The translations under genes and the position numbers were made by a program. A stretch of 64,000 nucleotides of DNA from Allopusillimonas sp048270225 (GTDB taxonomy: Bacteria > Pseudomonadota > Gammaproteobacteria > Burkholderiales > Burkholderiaceae_B), in contig JBLWTG010000005.1 of assembly GCA_048270225.1 (NCBI GenBank), positions 124,001 through 188,000 of the forward strand. Direction: 5' to 3'. Below, in pieces: positions 33,171 through 42,220 of the stretch; the first letter of the stretch is position 1, and each line of letters starts with the position of its first letter. The notes under the pieces were generated by a model. The model did not search any database. It was not told the DNA's origin and was given only the letters and a program-made list of their open reading frames with translations.

Positions 33171-34243
33171 TGGAGTGGCTTACAGTAATCGATAATTTCG
33201 GCACCGACCTGCTTGGTCCCACCGCGTGGCTGGTAGTCTGGTCATTGGTGAAGATCATCGTCATTGCCGTGCCCATTATCCTGTCCGTTGCCTATCTCAC
33301 ATACTGGGAACGCAAGATGATAGGCGCCATGCATGCGCGCTTCGGCCCGAATCGGGTTGGTTATCGCGGCCTGCTGCAGCCCTTCGCGGACGTCTTCAAG
33401 CTGCTGACCAAAGAGGTCATTGTTCCGAGCAAGGCCAACAAGGTGCTGTACATTCTGGCGCCGGTGGTCACGCTGATGCCGGCGCTGGCCGCCTGGGCGG
33501 TGATTCCCTTCGGGCCGGAAGTCGTGCTGGCCGATGTCAATGCCGGGCTGCTGTTCCTGATGGCCATTACCTCCATCGGCGTATACGGCGTGATTGTCGC
33601 AGGCTGGGCGTCCAACTCCAAGTATGCTTTCCTGGGCGCGCTGCGCGCTGCCGCGCAGATGGTGTCCTACGAGCTGGCCATCGGGTTTGTGCTGGTCACC
33701 GTGCTGCTGGTTTCGGGCACGCTGAACATGAGCGGCATTGTCGAAGGGCAGGGCGAGGGCTGGTTTGCCGCCAGGGGCATTACCTTTATGTCCTGGAACT
33801 GGCTACCGCTGCTGCCGCTTTTCGTGATTTATGTGGTGTCGGCCGTGGCGGAAACCAACCGCCATCCTTTCGACGTGGTCGAGGGCGAGTCCGAAATCGT
33901 TGCAGGACACATGGTGGAATACTCGGGGATGGGCTTTGCCCTGTTCTTCCTGGGCGAATACGCCAATATGATTCTGCTGTCGGCGCTGGCATCCATTATG
34001 TTCCTGGGCGGCTGGATGTCGCCGCTGGACTTTGCACCCTTCACGTGGGTGCCCGGCTGGATCTGGCTGGGCCTCAAGACGTTTGTCGTGGTTTCGATGT
34101 TTGTGTGGTTCCGTGCGACGTTCCCCCGTTATCGCTACGACCAGATCATGCGCCTGGGCTGGAAGGTATTCATTCCTTTTACAGGCATATGGCTGTTGGT
34201 GGTGGCGATCTGGATGCAAACGCCCTGGAATATATGGCAATAG
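33170..34243 (+). CDS. nuoH: NADH-quinone oxidoreductase subunit H
   Basis: 357 residues with about eight to nine membrane segments. It forms the membrane-side quinone entry channel next to NuoB/D. ERKMIGAMHARFGPNRVGYR and GLLQPFADVFKLLTKE are the conserved loops, and AETNRHPFDVVEGESEIVAG carries the conserved acidic residues. Its ATG overlaps the nuoG stop by one base. Confidence 0.98.
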   Translation: MEWLTVIDNFGTDLLGPTAWLVVWSLVKIIVIAVPIILSVAYLTYWERKMIGAMHARFGPNRVGYRGLLQPFADVFKLLTKEVIVPSKANKVLYILAPVVTLMPALAAWAVIPFGPEVVLADVNAGLLFLMAITSIGVYGVIVAGWASNSKYAFLGALRAAAQMVSYELAIGFVLVTVLLVSGTLNMSGIVEGQGEGWFAARGITFMSWNWLPLLPLFVIYVVSAVAETNRHPFDVVEGESEIVAGHMVEYSGMGFALFFLGEYANMILLSALASIMFLGGWMSPLDFAPFTWVPGWIWLGLKTFVVVSMFVWFRATFPRYRYDQIMRLGWKVFIPFTGIWLLVVAIWMQTPWNIWQ

Positions 34244-34260
34244 GACACAGGGGCTAGATT

Positions 34261-34749
34261 ATGGAAGCGATCAAGGATTTTTTCGGCAGTCTGATGCTGT
34301 CCGAGATGCTCAAGGGCATGCGCCTGACAGGCAAGTATTTTTTCAAACGCAAGGTGACACTGCGCTATCCGCAGGAGAAGACGCCGGCTTCGCCGCGTTT
34401 CCGGGGATTGCACGCTTTGCGCCGCTATCCCAACGGCGAAGAGCGCTGCATCGCCTGCAAGCTGTGCGAGGCGGTCTGCCCCGCGCTGGCGATCACGATC
34501 GAATCGGCCGAACGCGAGGATGGCACGCGCCGCACCACGCGTTACGACATCGACCTGGCCAAGTGCATCTTCTGCGGTTTCTGTGAAGAGAGCTGTCCGG
34601 TGGACTCGATTGTCGAGACGCACATTTCCGAGTACCACGGCGAAAAACGTGGCGACCTGTATTACACCAAAGACATGCTGCTGGCCATCGGCGACCGCTA
34701 CGAGCCCGAAATAGCGCGCCGCCGTGTCGAAGATGCTCCTTATCGTTGA
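34261..34749 (+). CDS. nuoI: NADH-quinone oxidoreductase subunit I
   Basis: 162 residues with two [4Fe-4S] clusters, N6a and N6b. Both C-x2-C-x2-C-x3-C-P motifs are present: CIACKLCEAVCPALAITI and CIFCGFCEESCPVDSIVE. It links the peripheral chain to NuoB. Its stop overlaps the nuoJ start by one base. Confidence 0.98.
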   Translation: MEAIKDFFGSLMLSEMLKGMRLTGKYFFKRKVTLRYPQEKTPASPRFRGLHALRRYPNGEERCIACKLCEAVCPALAITIESAEREDGTRRTTRYDIDLAKCIFCGFCEESCPVDSIVETHISEYHGEKRGDLYYTKDMLLAIGDRYEPEIARRRVEDAPYR

Positions 34750-35402
34750 TGGCGGACCAGACTCCTATGATTTTTTCTACAGTTCTGTTCTATCTGCTGG
34801 CACTGGTGCTGGTGATCGCGGCATTCCGCGTGATCACCGCAACCAGCCCGGTCACCGGTGTATTGCACCTGATCCTCGTCTTCTTCACAGCGTCCATGAT
34901 CTGGATGCTGCAGGGAGCCGAGTTCCTGTCGCTGCTGCTGGTGCTGGTCTACGTGGGCGCCGTCATGGTGCTGTTCCTTTTTGTGGTCATGATGCTCGAT
35001 GTGCGCATGGAAGCGCTGCGCTCGGGTCTCAGGACCTATCTGCCGCTGGGGCTGCTGATCGGCCTGGTCATGGTGCTGGAAATGGCCTTTGTGCTGGCGC
35101 GCAGCTGGCTGGGGGCGGGTCCGGCCGCGCCGGTGGCCGATGACTACGACAACACGCGCGCGCTCGGTATCGCGATGTACACCGATTACGTGTTTGCCGT
35201 GCAGGTAGGCGGCGTGATTCTGCTGGTGGGCATGATTGCCGCCATCGCGCTGACGCTGCGCAAGCGCAGCGACGTCAAGCGCACCCGGCCTGCCGATCAG
35301 GTCAAGGTGCGGGCGGAGGATCGCATGCGCCTGGTGTCCATCCCGTCGCAAACCGAAATACCGGAGCCGGCGGTCGAACCTGCTCAAGGGGAACAAAAAT
35401 GA
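34749..35402 (+). CDS. nuoJ: NADH-quinone oxidoreductase subunit J
   Basis: 217 residues with five membrane segments. The pi-bulge helix region LVYVGAVMVLFLFVVMMLD and HLILVFFTASMIWMLQGAEF are typical. The start is the ATG at 34749, sharing a base with the nuoI stop; an internal ATG at 34767 (MIFSTVLFYL) would give the shorter classical N-terminus and cannot be excluded. The C-terminal tail (about residues 175-217) is hydrophilic. Confidence 0.95.
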   Translation: MADQTPMIFSTVLFYLLALVLVIAAFRVITATSPVTGVLHLILVFFTASMIWMLQGAEFLSLLLVLVYVGAVMVLFLFVVMMLDVRMEALRSGLRTYLPLGLLIGLVMVLEMAFVLARSWLGAGPAAPVADDYDNTRALGIAMYTDYVFAVQVGGVILLVGMIAAIALTLRKRSDVKRTRPADQVKVRAEDRMRLVSIPSQTEIPEPAVEPAQGEQK

Positions 35403-35707
35403 CGCTGACGCTGGCACACTATCTGATACTGGGCGCCATCCTGTTCGCCATTGGTATCTTCGGGTTTTTCCTGAACCGCCGCAATCTTATTGTCCTGCTC
35501 ATGTCCATCGAGCTTATTCTGCTCGCGGCCAACATGAATTTCGTGGCATTTTCCACCTGGTCCGGCGATGCGGCCGGACAGGTCTTTGTGTTTTTTGTGC
35601 TGACAGTGGCTGCCGCCGAGGCAGCCATCGGCCTGGCGATCTTGGTGTTGCTGTTCCGCAACCTGAAAACGATCAACGTCGAAGAACTTGACCAGCTCAA
35701 GGGTTGA
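35399..35707 (+). CDS. nuoK: NADH-quinone oxidoreductase subunit K
   Basis: 102 residues and three membrane segments. The two conserved glutamates of the antiporter-like MrpC family are in LLMSIELILLAANMNFVAFS and VAAAEAAIGLAILVLLFRN. ATGA overlap with nuoJ. Confidence 0.97.
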   Translation: MTLTLAHYLILGAILFAIGIFGFFLNRRNLIVLLMSIELILLAANMNFVAFSTWSGDAAGQVFVFFVLTVAAAEAAIGLAILVLLFRNLKTINVEELDQLKG

Positions 35708-35723
35708 TGGGATTGCACATATT

Positions 35724-37733
35724 ATGAATTCACCGAGTCTTTACCTACTGATTGCGCTGGCTCCTCTGGCAGGCGCCTTGCTGGCCGGCTTGTTCGGCAC
35801 CGGTTTCCTGGGCCGTTTCGTGGGCCGGCGCGCCTCGCACTGCATCACGATTACAGGCGTGGCCATCTCCTTCGTCGGTTCGGTCATCGTGCTGTTCCAG
35901 GTGCTGGACGGTCACACCTTCGACGGTGTGCTCTACACATGGAGCGTCATCGGAAAAACCAAGCTCGAACTGGGCTTTCTGATCGATCCGCTGTCCGCCC
36001 TGATGATGGTGGTGGTCACCTCCGTGTCGCTCATGGTGCACATCTATACCATCGGCTACATGGCTGATGATCCCGGCTATCAGCGTTTCTTTTCCTATAT
36101 TTCGCTGTTCACCTTCTCGATGCTGATGCTGGTCATGTCCAACAACATGGTTCAGCTGTTCTTCGGTTGGGAAGCGGTGGGCCTGGTGTCCTATCTGCTG
36201 ATCGGGTTCTGGTACACCCGTCCGACCGCCGTCTTTGCCAACATGAAGGCCTTTCTGATGAACCGGGTCGGCGACTTCGGTTTCGTGCTGGGCATAGGCC
36301 TGTTGTTCGCCTATACCGGCAGCATGCACTACGGGGATGTCTTCGCCCAGACCGACAAGCTGTCCGGGCTGCTTCTGCCCGGCACGGACTGGAAGCTGGT
36401 CACGGTCGCCTGCCTGTGCCTGTTCGTGGGCGCGATGGGCAAGTCGGCGCAGGTGCCGCTGCACTCCTGGCTGCCCGATTCCATGGAAGGTCCTACGCCC
36501 ATCTCCGCGCTGATCCACGCTGCGACCATGGTGACGGCGGGTATCTTCATGGTGGCGCGGTTTTCGCCCGTATTCGAACTATCCGATACGGCGCTGTCCT
36601 TCATGATTGTGATCGGCGCCATCGGCGCACTGTTCCTGGGCATCCTGGGCGTAATCCAGAACGACATCAAGCGCGTCATCGCCTATTCGACGCTGTCGCA
36701 GTTGGGCTATATGACGGTGGCGCTGGGTGCGTCGGCCTACTCGGCTGCGATCTTCCACCTGATGACGCACGCTTTCTTCAAGGCGCTGCTGTTCCTGGGG
36801 GCCGGCTCTGTCATTATCGGCATGCACCACGATCAGGACATCCGCAACATGGGCGGGCTGCGCAAGTACATGCCCATTACCTGGATTACCTTCCTGCTGG
36901 GCACACTGGCGCTGGTCGGTACGCCGTTCTTTGCCGGGTTCTACTCCAAGGAACACATCATCGAAGCCGCCGGCGCGGCCAACGTCTGGGGCGCGGGCTT
37001 TGCCTACTATGCCACGCTCATCGGCGTATTCGTGACCTCGCTGTATTCCTTCCGCGTGTATTTCCTGGTGTTTCATGGCAAGGAACGTTTTCCCACTGCA
37101 TCGCATGGCGAGCATGATCACCATGCGCACGACGATCACGGCCACCATGGCGGCAAGCCGCATGAGTCGCCCTGGGTGGTGACGCTGCCTTTGGTCCTGC
37201 TGGCGATTCCTTCTGTGGTGGCAGGGGCCTGGTTCATTGATCCATTGCTGTTCAATGGCTATTTCCACGGCGCCATCACCATTTTGCCGCAGCACGAAGC
37301 CATGGCCGATCTGACCGAGCACTGGCATGGGTGGGTGGCCTTTGCCCTGCATGGGTTCACCTCATTGCCGTTCTGGCTGCTGGTGGCCGGCTTTGTCGTG
37401 GCGTGGTACTGCTATCTGATCAATCCACGGGTTCCTGTCGCGATTGCGCGCAATCTGTCGGGCGTCAATCGCTTGCTCGAGAACAAGTACTATGCGGACT
37501 GGTTCAACGAGCAGGTGGTGGCGCGCGGGGCGCGCTGCCTGGGAACAGGGTTCTGGAAGGCGGGTGACCGCGGCCTGATCGATGGCCTGATGGTCAACGG
37601 CAGTGCGCGCATGGTGGGTCTGGTGGCATCCATCAGCAGGCACCTGCAGTCCGGCTACATCTATCACTACGCCTTTGCGATGATCGTCGGGATCATGGCT
37701 TTAATCTCCTTTTTTGTACTGACGGTTCAATGA
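35724..37733 (+). CDS. nuoL: NADH-quinone oxidoreductase subunit L
   Basis: 669 residues from the ATG at 35724 (MNSPSLYLLIALAPLAGALL). It is the distal antiporter-like subunit of the proton-pumping arm. WEAVGLVSYLLIGFWYTRP carries the key TM5 glutamate, and KSAQVPLHSWLPDSMEGPTP and LIHAATMVTAGIFMVARFSP are the conserved core. The long lateral helix follows near the C-terminus. A His-rich insert (nine His in residues 461-480) lies in a loop between membrane segments. The stop overlaps nuoM by four bases. Confidence 0.97.
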   Translation: MNSPSLYLLIALAPLAGALLAGLFGTGFLGRFVGRRASHCITITGVAISFVGSVIVLFQVLDGHTFDGVLYTWSVIGKTKLELGFLIDPLSALMMVVVTSVSLMVHIYTIGYMADDPGYQRFFSYISLFTFSMLMLVMSNNMVQLFFGWEAVGLVSYLLIGFWYTRPTAVFANMKAFLMNRVGDFGFVLGIGLLFAYTGSMHYGDVFAQTDKLSGLLLPGTDWKLVTVACLCLFVGAMGKSAQVPLHSWLPDSMEGPTPISALIHAATMVTAGIFMVARFSPVFELSDTALSFMIVIGAIGALFLGILGVIQNDIKRVIAYSTLSQLGYMTVALGASAYSAAIFHLMTHAFFKALLFLGAGSVIIGMHHDQDIRNMGGLRKYMPITWITFLLGTLALVGTPFFAGFYSKEHIIEAAGAANVWGAGFAYYATLIGVFVTSLYSFRVYFLVFHGKERFPTASHGEHDHHAHDDHGHHGGKPHESPWVVTLPLVLLAIPSVVAGAWFIDPLLFNGYFHGAITILPQHEAMADLTEHWHGWVAFALHGFTSLPFWLLVAGFVVAWYCYLINPRVPVAIARNLSGVNRLLENKYYADWFNEQVVARGARCLGTGFWKAGDRGLIDGLMVNGSARMVGLVASISRHLQSGYIYHYAFAMIVGIMALISFFVLTVQ

Positions 37734-39232
37734 TGGCAAGCGATATGGCGTCTTCTACTATTCCCTGGTTAACGCTCGCGATTTTCGTTCCCATCGTCGC
37801 GGGCCTGATCGTACTGCTGGTTGGCGGCGATGACCGCCCCGGGCTGACCCGCAAGCTCGCCCTGGTGGGCGCGATTGCGGGCTTTCTGGTGACGCTGCCG
37901 CTGTACACCGGCTTTGATGCCACGACGGCGGACATGCAGTTCGTCGAAATGGCGCCCTGGATACAGTCCTTTGCGGTCAATTACCATCTCGGCATCGATG
38001 GCATCTCGATCTGGTTCGTCCTGCTGACGGCCTTTATCACCATTATTGTGGTGCTGGCTGGCTGGGAGGTCATCAAGAGTCGCGTGGCCCAGTACATGGC
38101 TGCCTTCCTGATTCTCTCGGGCCTGATGGTCGGGGTGTTCGCGTCGCTGGACGGCATGCTGTTCTATGTGTTCTTCGAGGCCACGTTGATTCCGATGTAT
38201 CTGATCATCGGCGTCTGGGGCGGCCCCAATCGCGTCTATGCAGCACTGAAATTCTTTCTGTATACGCTGATGGGTTCGCTGCTGACGCTGATTGCGTTCA
38301 TCTATCTCTGGCACGCTGCGGACGGCTCGTTCGACATCCTGACCTGGCACACGCTCAAACTGGACTATACGGCGCAGATTCTGATCTTTGTTGCCTTGCT
38401 GGCCGCCTTTGCCGTCAAGGTGCCGATGTGGCCGGTGCATACCTGGCTGCCCGACGCCCACGTCGAAGCCCCCACCGGCGGCTCGGTGGTGCTGGCGGCC
38501 ATCATGCTCAAGCTGGGTGCGTACGGCTTTCTTCGGTTTTCGCTGCCGATCGCGCCAGACGCTTCGCACAGCCTGGCCGGAATGATGATTGTGCTGTCGC
38601 TGATCGCGGTGATTTATATCGGGCTGGTCGCCATCGTGCAGGACGACATGAAAAAACTGGTGGCCTATTCTTCGGTCGCCCACATGGGCTTTGTAACCCT
38701 GGGTTTTTTCATTTTCAATACGGCAGGGGTCGAGGGCGCCATCGTGCAGATGATCTCCCACGGTTTCGTGTCCGGCGCCATGTTCCTGTGCATCGGCGTA
38801 CTGTACGACCGCCTGCATACGCGTCGCATCGATGATTACGGCGGCGTTATCAACGTCATGCCCCGGTTCGTCACCTTTTTTGTTCTGTTCTCCATGGCCA
38901 ATGCCGGTTTGCCGGCCACCAGCGGTTTCGTTGGCGAATTCACGGTCATCATGGGTGCCGTCGAACACAATTTCTGGGTTGGCCTGCTGGCGGCCATTGC
39001 CTTGATCCTGGGCGCTTCGTATTCGTTGTGGATGGTCAAGCGCGTAGCGTTCGGTCCCATTGCCAACGACAACGTGCGCGGCATGTCCGATCTGAGCGGG
39101 CGCGAGTTCTTCATCATGGGTGTCATGGCCATAGCGGTGTTGTACATGGGGCTCTATCCCAAGCCGTTTACGGATGTCATGCACGTGTCGGTGCAGGCCT
39201 TGCTGCAGCACGTCTCCGTCTCGAAACTGTAG
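37730..39232 (+). CDS. nuoM: NADH-quinone oxidoreductase subunit M
   Basis: 500 residues, antiporter-like. FYVFFEATLIPMYLIIGVWG holds the TM5 glutamate. KVPMWPVHTWLPDAHVEAPT and GGSVVLAAIMLKLGAYGFLR are the conserved TM7-8 region. The start overlaps nuoL (ATGATGG); in-frame ATGs at 37733 and 37745 are alternatives. Confidence 0.97.
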   Translation: MMASDMASSTIPWLTLAIFVPIVAGLIVLLVGGDDRPGLTRKLALVGAIAGFLVTLPLYTGFDATTADMQFVEMAPWIQSFAVNYHLGIDGISIWFVLLTAFITIIVVLAGWEVIKSRVAQYMAAFLILSGLMVGVFASLDGMLFYVFFEATLIPMYLIIGVWGGPNRVYAALKFFLYTLMGSLLTLIAFIYLWHAADGSFDILTWHTLKLDYTAQILIFVALLAAFAVKVPMWPVHTWLPDAHVEAPTGGSVVLAAIMLKLGAYGFLRFSLPIAPDASHSLAGMMIVLSLIAVIYIGLVAIVQDDMKKLVAYSSVAHMGFVTLGFFIFNTAGVEGAIVQMISHGFVSGAMFLCIGVLYDRLHTRRIDDYGGVINVMPRFVTFFVLFSMANAGLPATSGFVGEFTVIMGAVEHNFWVGLLAAIALILGASYSLWMVKRVAFGPIANDNVRGMSDLSGREFFIMGVMAIAVLYMGLYPKPFTDVMHVSVQALLQHVSVSKL

Positions 39233-39244
39233 ACCTGAACTATC

Positions 39245-40726
39245 ATGCAAAACCAATTTCATTTCGCCCTGGCCACGCCCGAGATTCTGCTGTTGATCCT
39301 CGCCTGCGCAGCCCTGTTGCTCGATGCGTTCAGCAAGTCCGAATTGCGCCGCACTACGTTTGTATTCAGCATCCTGGCGGTGCTGGCGCTGGCGGTCGTG
39401 TCGCTGTTTCAGTGGAAGCTGGGCATACAGGGCAATTCTTTCGGCGGCCTGTACATCGCCGATCCGCTGTCGCACTTCCTGAAGATACTGTCCTGCCTTA
39501 CCGTGGCCGCCACGCTGATCTACGGACGCGAGTATGTTGAGGCACGCGATATGGTGGGCCATGGCGGCGAGTTCTACTCGCTGACGCTGCTTGCCCTGTT
39601 GGGGCAGTTCGTTATGATCTCGGCCGCCAGCATGCTGACCGTGTACCTGGGCGTGGAGCTGATGTCCTTTGCCTTGTATGCACTGGTTGCGCTGCGCCGC
39701 GATGATGTCAAGGCCACGGAAGCGGCCATGAAGTATTTTGTGCTGGGCGCGCTGGCTTCGGGTGTGCTGCTTTATGGCATGTCCATGATATATGGCGCCA
39801 CAGGCCAGCTGAATCTGCGCCTGATTGCCCAGGTGATCGCCAGTGGCAATGCCGATCGCCTGCCGCTGGTGTTCGGTGTGGTGTTCATTGTGTCGGGCCT
39901 GGCCTTCAAGCTGGCGGCTGCACCTTTCCATATGTGGACGCCCGACGTCTATCAGGGCGCACCCACTTCGGTGACGCTGATCGTCGGCGCAGCGCCCAAG
40001 CTGGCCTCCTTTGCCATCACCTTGCGTTTGCTGATAGAAGGCCTGCACGGCATTGCGCTGGATTGGCAGCCCATGCTGATGATACTGGCGGTGCTGTCGC
40101 TGGCGATCGGCAACCTGACTGCGATTGTTCAGACCAACTTCAAGCGCATGCTGGCCTACTCGACCATAGGCCAGATGGGGTTTGTCTTTCTGGGGCTTTT
40201 GTCGGGCGTGAGCGCGCAGGGCACCGAAGCCATGGCGTATGGCGCGTCGCTGTTCTATGTCATTATTTATGTGCTGACCACCCTGGTCACCTTCGGGCTG
40301 ATTCTATTGCTGAGCCGTCGGGGTTTCGAGTGCGATCAGATTTCCGACCTGAAAGGCCTTAACCGCCGCAATCCCCTGTTGGCGGCGATGCTGATGCTGG
40401 CCATGTTTTCGCTGGCGGGCATTCCGCCGCTGGCTGGCTTTTATGCCAAGCTCGCTGTGCTGCAGGCGCTGGTCGGCACAGGTCACATCACCATGGCGGT
40501 GGTGGCCGTACTGTTTTCGCTGATTGGCGCATTCTATTATCTGCGTGTGGTCAAGGCCGCGTACTTCGACGAACCAGAAGGGGAGCAGCCCCCGATCTCC
40601 CATGGCATGGTTACCAGCGGGGTGATGTCGCTGAACAGCCTGCTGATCATCGGGTTGGGAATATTGCCCGGCGGGCTGATGGCTTTGTGCATCAGTGTTG
40701 TCGAAGGTTCACTGCGCTTCCAATAG
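39245..40726 (+). CDS. nuoN: NADH-quinone oxidoreductase subunit N
   Basis: 493 residues, the third antiporter-like subunit and last gene of nuoA-N. VYLGVELMSFALYALVALRR has the TM5 glutamate, and FKLAAAPFHMWTPDVYQGAP and TLIVGAAPKLASFA-type sequence follow. FSLAGIPPLAGFYAKLAVLQ is the conserved late helix. A GCCGGCG/CGCCGGC hairpin lies in the 60 bp after its stop. Confidence 0.97.
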   Translation: MQNQFHFALATPEILLLILACAALLLDAFSKSELRRTTFVFSILAVLALAVVSLFQWKLGIQGNSFGGLYIADPLSHFLKILSCLTVAATLIYGREYVEARDMVGHGGEFYSLTLLALLGQFVMISAASMLTVYLGVELMSFALYALVALRRDDVKATEAAMKYFVLGALASGVLLYGMSMIYGATGQLNLRLIAQVIASGNADRLPLVFGVVFIVSGLAFKLAAAPFHMWTPDVYQGAPTSVTLIVGAAPKLASFAITLRLLIEGLHGIALDWQPMLMILAVLSLAIGNLTAIVQTNFKRMLAYSTIGQMGFVFLGLLSGVSAQGTEAMAYGASLFYVIIYVLTTLVTFGLILLLSRRGFECDQISDLKGLNRRNPLLAAMLMLAMFSLAGIPPLAGFYAKLAVLQALVGTGHITMAVVAVLFSLIGAFYYLRVVKAAYFDEPEGEQPPISHGMVTSGVMSLNSLLIIGLGILPGGLMALCISVVEGSLRFQ

Positions 40727-40786
40727 ACCGGACGGCGCACTCTACACAGCGCCGGCGGCTTGTCGCCGGCCAAACCCAGGATGGGC

Positions 40787-41344
40787 ATGAGTCAGTCTTT
40801 TTCTGTATGGCTGGTGATCGGGTTTGCCTTGATCACCGCCAACCTCCCCTTCGTGCTGCAGCGGCCTTTTCTGGTGCTGCCGTGGGCGCAGAAAGGCGAG
40901 GCCGATATGGCGGGGTGGTCGCGCTGGCTGCTGTGCCTGCTTTATTTTGTGGTGCTGGTCCTGGTTGCATGGGCTGGCTATACCTTGATCGCCGGCGCCA
41001 TCCTCATGCTGTCCTCCCCGGCATCGCTGCTGCTGTTCACAGGGCGCATTCTGGGGGCAATTGTGCTGATGGCTCTGCTGCTGGCATATCCCGGCTGGCG
41101 CAGCCGCGGCCGCTCCATCGACAAATCCTTTATCGAACGCCTGATTGAAGTTGTGATGTTTTACGCACTGGTCGGCGTGCTGGGATTCGCCTTCGAGGCG
41201 AACATGGGCAATGCATTTGCCCAGACCTGGGAGTTCTACGCCGTGACGTTCAGCCTGTTTCTGGTGCTGGCCTATCCCGGTTTTGTTTTTCGCTACCTGC
41301 TGCGCCGCCGCAAACCGGGGCGTCGCGTCGATACTGCATCATGA
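40787..41344 (+). CDS. DUF2818 family membrane protein, enlarged form
   Basis: 185 residues from the ATG at 40787 (MSQSFSVWLVIGFALITANL); an ATG two codons earlier is equally possible. DUF2818 proteins follow nuoN in many Burkholderiales. The family ends are recognisable: N-terminal ANLPFVLQRPFLVLP and C-terminal FEANMGNAFAQTWEFYAVTF with YPGFVFRYLLRRRK. Between them lies an extra stretch of roughly 65-70 residues with about two more membrane segments (about residues 45-115). The family length I remember is near 100 residues, so this is an expanded version. Function is unknown; a complex I assembly or stability role is a guess from position. The stop overlaps serB by four bases. Confidence 0.8.
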   Translation: MSQSFSVWLVIGFALITANLPFVLQRPFLVLPWAQKGEADMAGWSRWLLCLLYFVVLVLVAWAGYTLIAGAILMLSSPASLLLFTGRILGAIVLMALLLAYPGWRSRGRSIDKSFIERLIEVVMFYALVGVLGFAFEANMGNAFAQTWEFYAVTFSLFLVLAYPGFVFRYLLRRRKPGRRVDTAS

Positions 41345-42192
41345 GTCATCTTATTCTTCAGGCGCCCTCGCTCGATGCGGCCCGCATCGAGAAAGTCGCG
41401 GCGCTCACCAGCGCCAGCGGCGTACAGGAACTGGGCCCGACTGCAGTTCGTCTGCTCGAGGTTGATGATACAGACCGCGCGGCAGTGGGGCAGTATTGCT
41501 TTGAGTCGGGCATGGACTACGCCTTTTTCGCGCAGATTGGTCTGCTGCGCGACTGCCGTATCCTGGCCATGGATATGGACTCCACGCTGGTCAATATCGA
41601 ATGCATAGACGAAATCGCTGCGGCGGTGGGCCGCAAGGCTGAAGTGTCCGCCATCACCGAGGCGGCGATGCGCGGCGAGATCACCGATTTCAAGGAAAGC
41701 CTGGTACGTCGCGTGGCATTGCTTGAAGGCGTGCCGGAGTTGGCGCTGGAGCAGGTCTATGCGCAGCGTCTGCAGTTGAATGCAGGCGCCCAGCGCCTGA
41801 TCGATACAGCGAAGGCGCACGGCCTGAAGACCTTGCTGGTTTCGGGTGGCTTTACCTTTTTCACGGAACGGTTGCGCCAGCGGCTGGGCCTGGATGCCTG
41901 CCATGCCAATGTCCTGGAGGTGCGCGATGGTGCGCTGACCGGCCGTGTGCTGGGCGACATCGTCGATGCGGCCGCCAAGGCGGCGCACCTGCGCCAGCTT
42001 GCGCGCGAAGTGGGTGCTGCAGCGGCGCAGATTATCACCATAGGCGATGGCGCCAACGATCTGAAAATGATGGCCGAATCGGATTACTCAGTGGCCTATC
42101 GCGCCAAGCCCATTGTGCGCGAGCAGGCGCGCTATGCCCTGAACTTCAGTCCGCTGGATGCTGTGCTGAACTGGTTCCGCCTGAGCCACTGA
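41341..42192 (+). CDS. serB: Phosphoserine phosphatase
   Basis: 283 residues. It removes phosphate from L-phosphoserine in the last step of serine synthesis. HAD motifs are present: nucleophile in AMDMDSTLVNIECIDEIAAA, motif II in LLVSGGFTFFTERL, and motif III/IV in IGDGANDLKMMAESDYSVAY. The N-terminal ~75 residues form the ACT-like regulatory part seen in E. coli SerB. The start overlaps the preceding gene (ATGA), so translation is coupled to the DUF2818 gene. Confidence 0.95.
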   Translation: MSHLILQAPSLDAARIEKVAALTSASGVQELGPTAVRLLEVDDTDRAAVGQYCFESGMDYAFFAQIGLLRDCRILAMDMDSTLVNIECIDEIAAAVGRKAEVSAITEAAMRGEITDFKESLVRRVALLEGVPELALEQVYAQRLQLNAGAQRLIDTAKAHGLKTLLVSGGFTFFTERLRQRLGLDACHANVLEVRDGALTGRVLGDIVDAAAKAAHLRQLAREVGAAAAQIITIGDGANDLKMMAESDYSVAYRAKPIVREQARYALNFSPLDAVLNWFRLSH

Positions 42193-42207
42193 CCCTGCCG
42201 GGCAGGG
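42193..42207. terminator. Small inverted repeat between convergent serB and mfd
   Basis: CCCTGCC-G-GGCAGGG directly follows the serB stop in the 28 bp convergent gap. There is no T-run, so it is a weak, possibly bidirectional termination aid. Confidence 0.25.
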
Positions 42208-42220
42208 ACGGCGCCGCGTA

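Noticed and set aside
37769..40048. A 759-codon minus-strand open frame across nuoM and nuoN
   Set aside because: Very Gln/His-rich composition typical of reverse-strand reading of membrane protein genes; nuoM and nuoN are complete on the plus strand.
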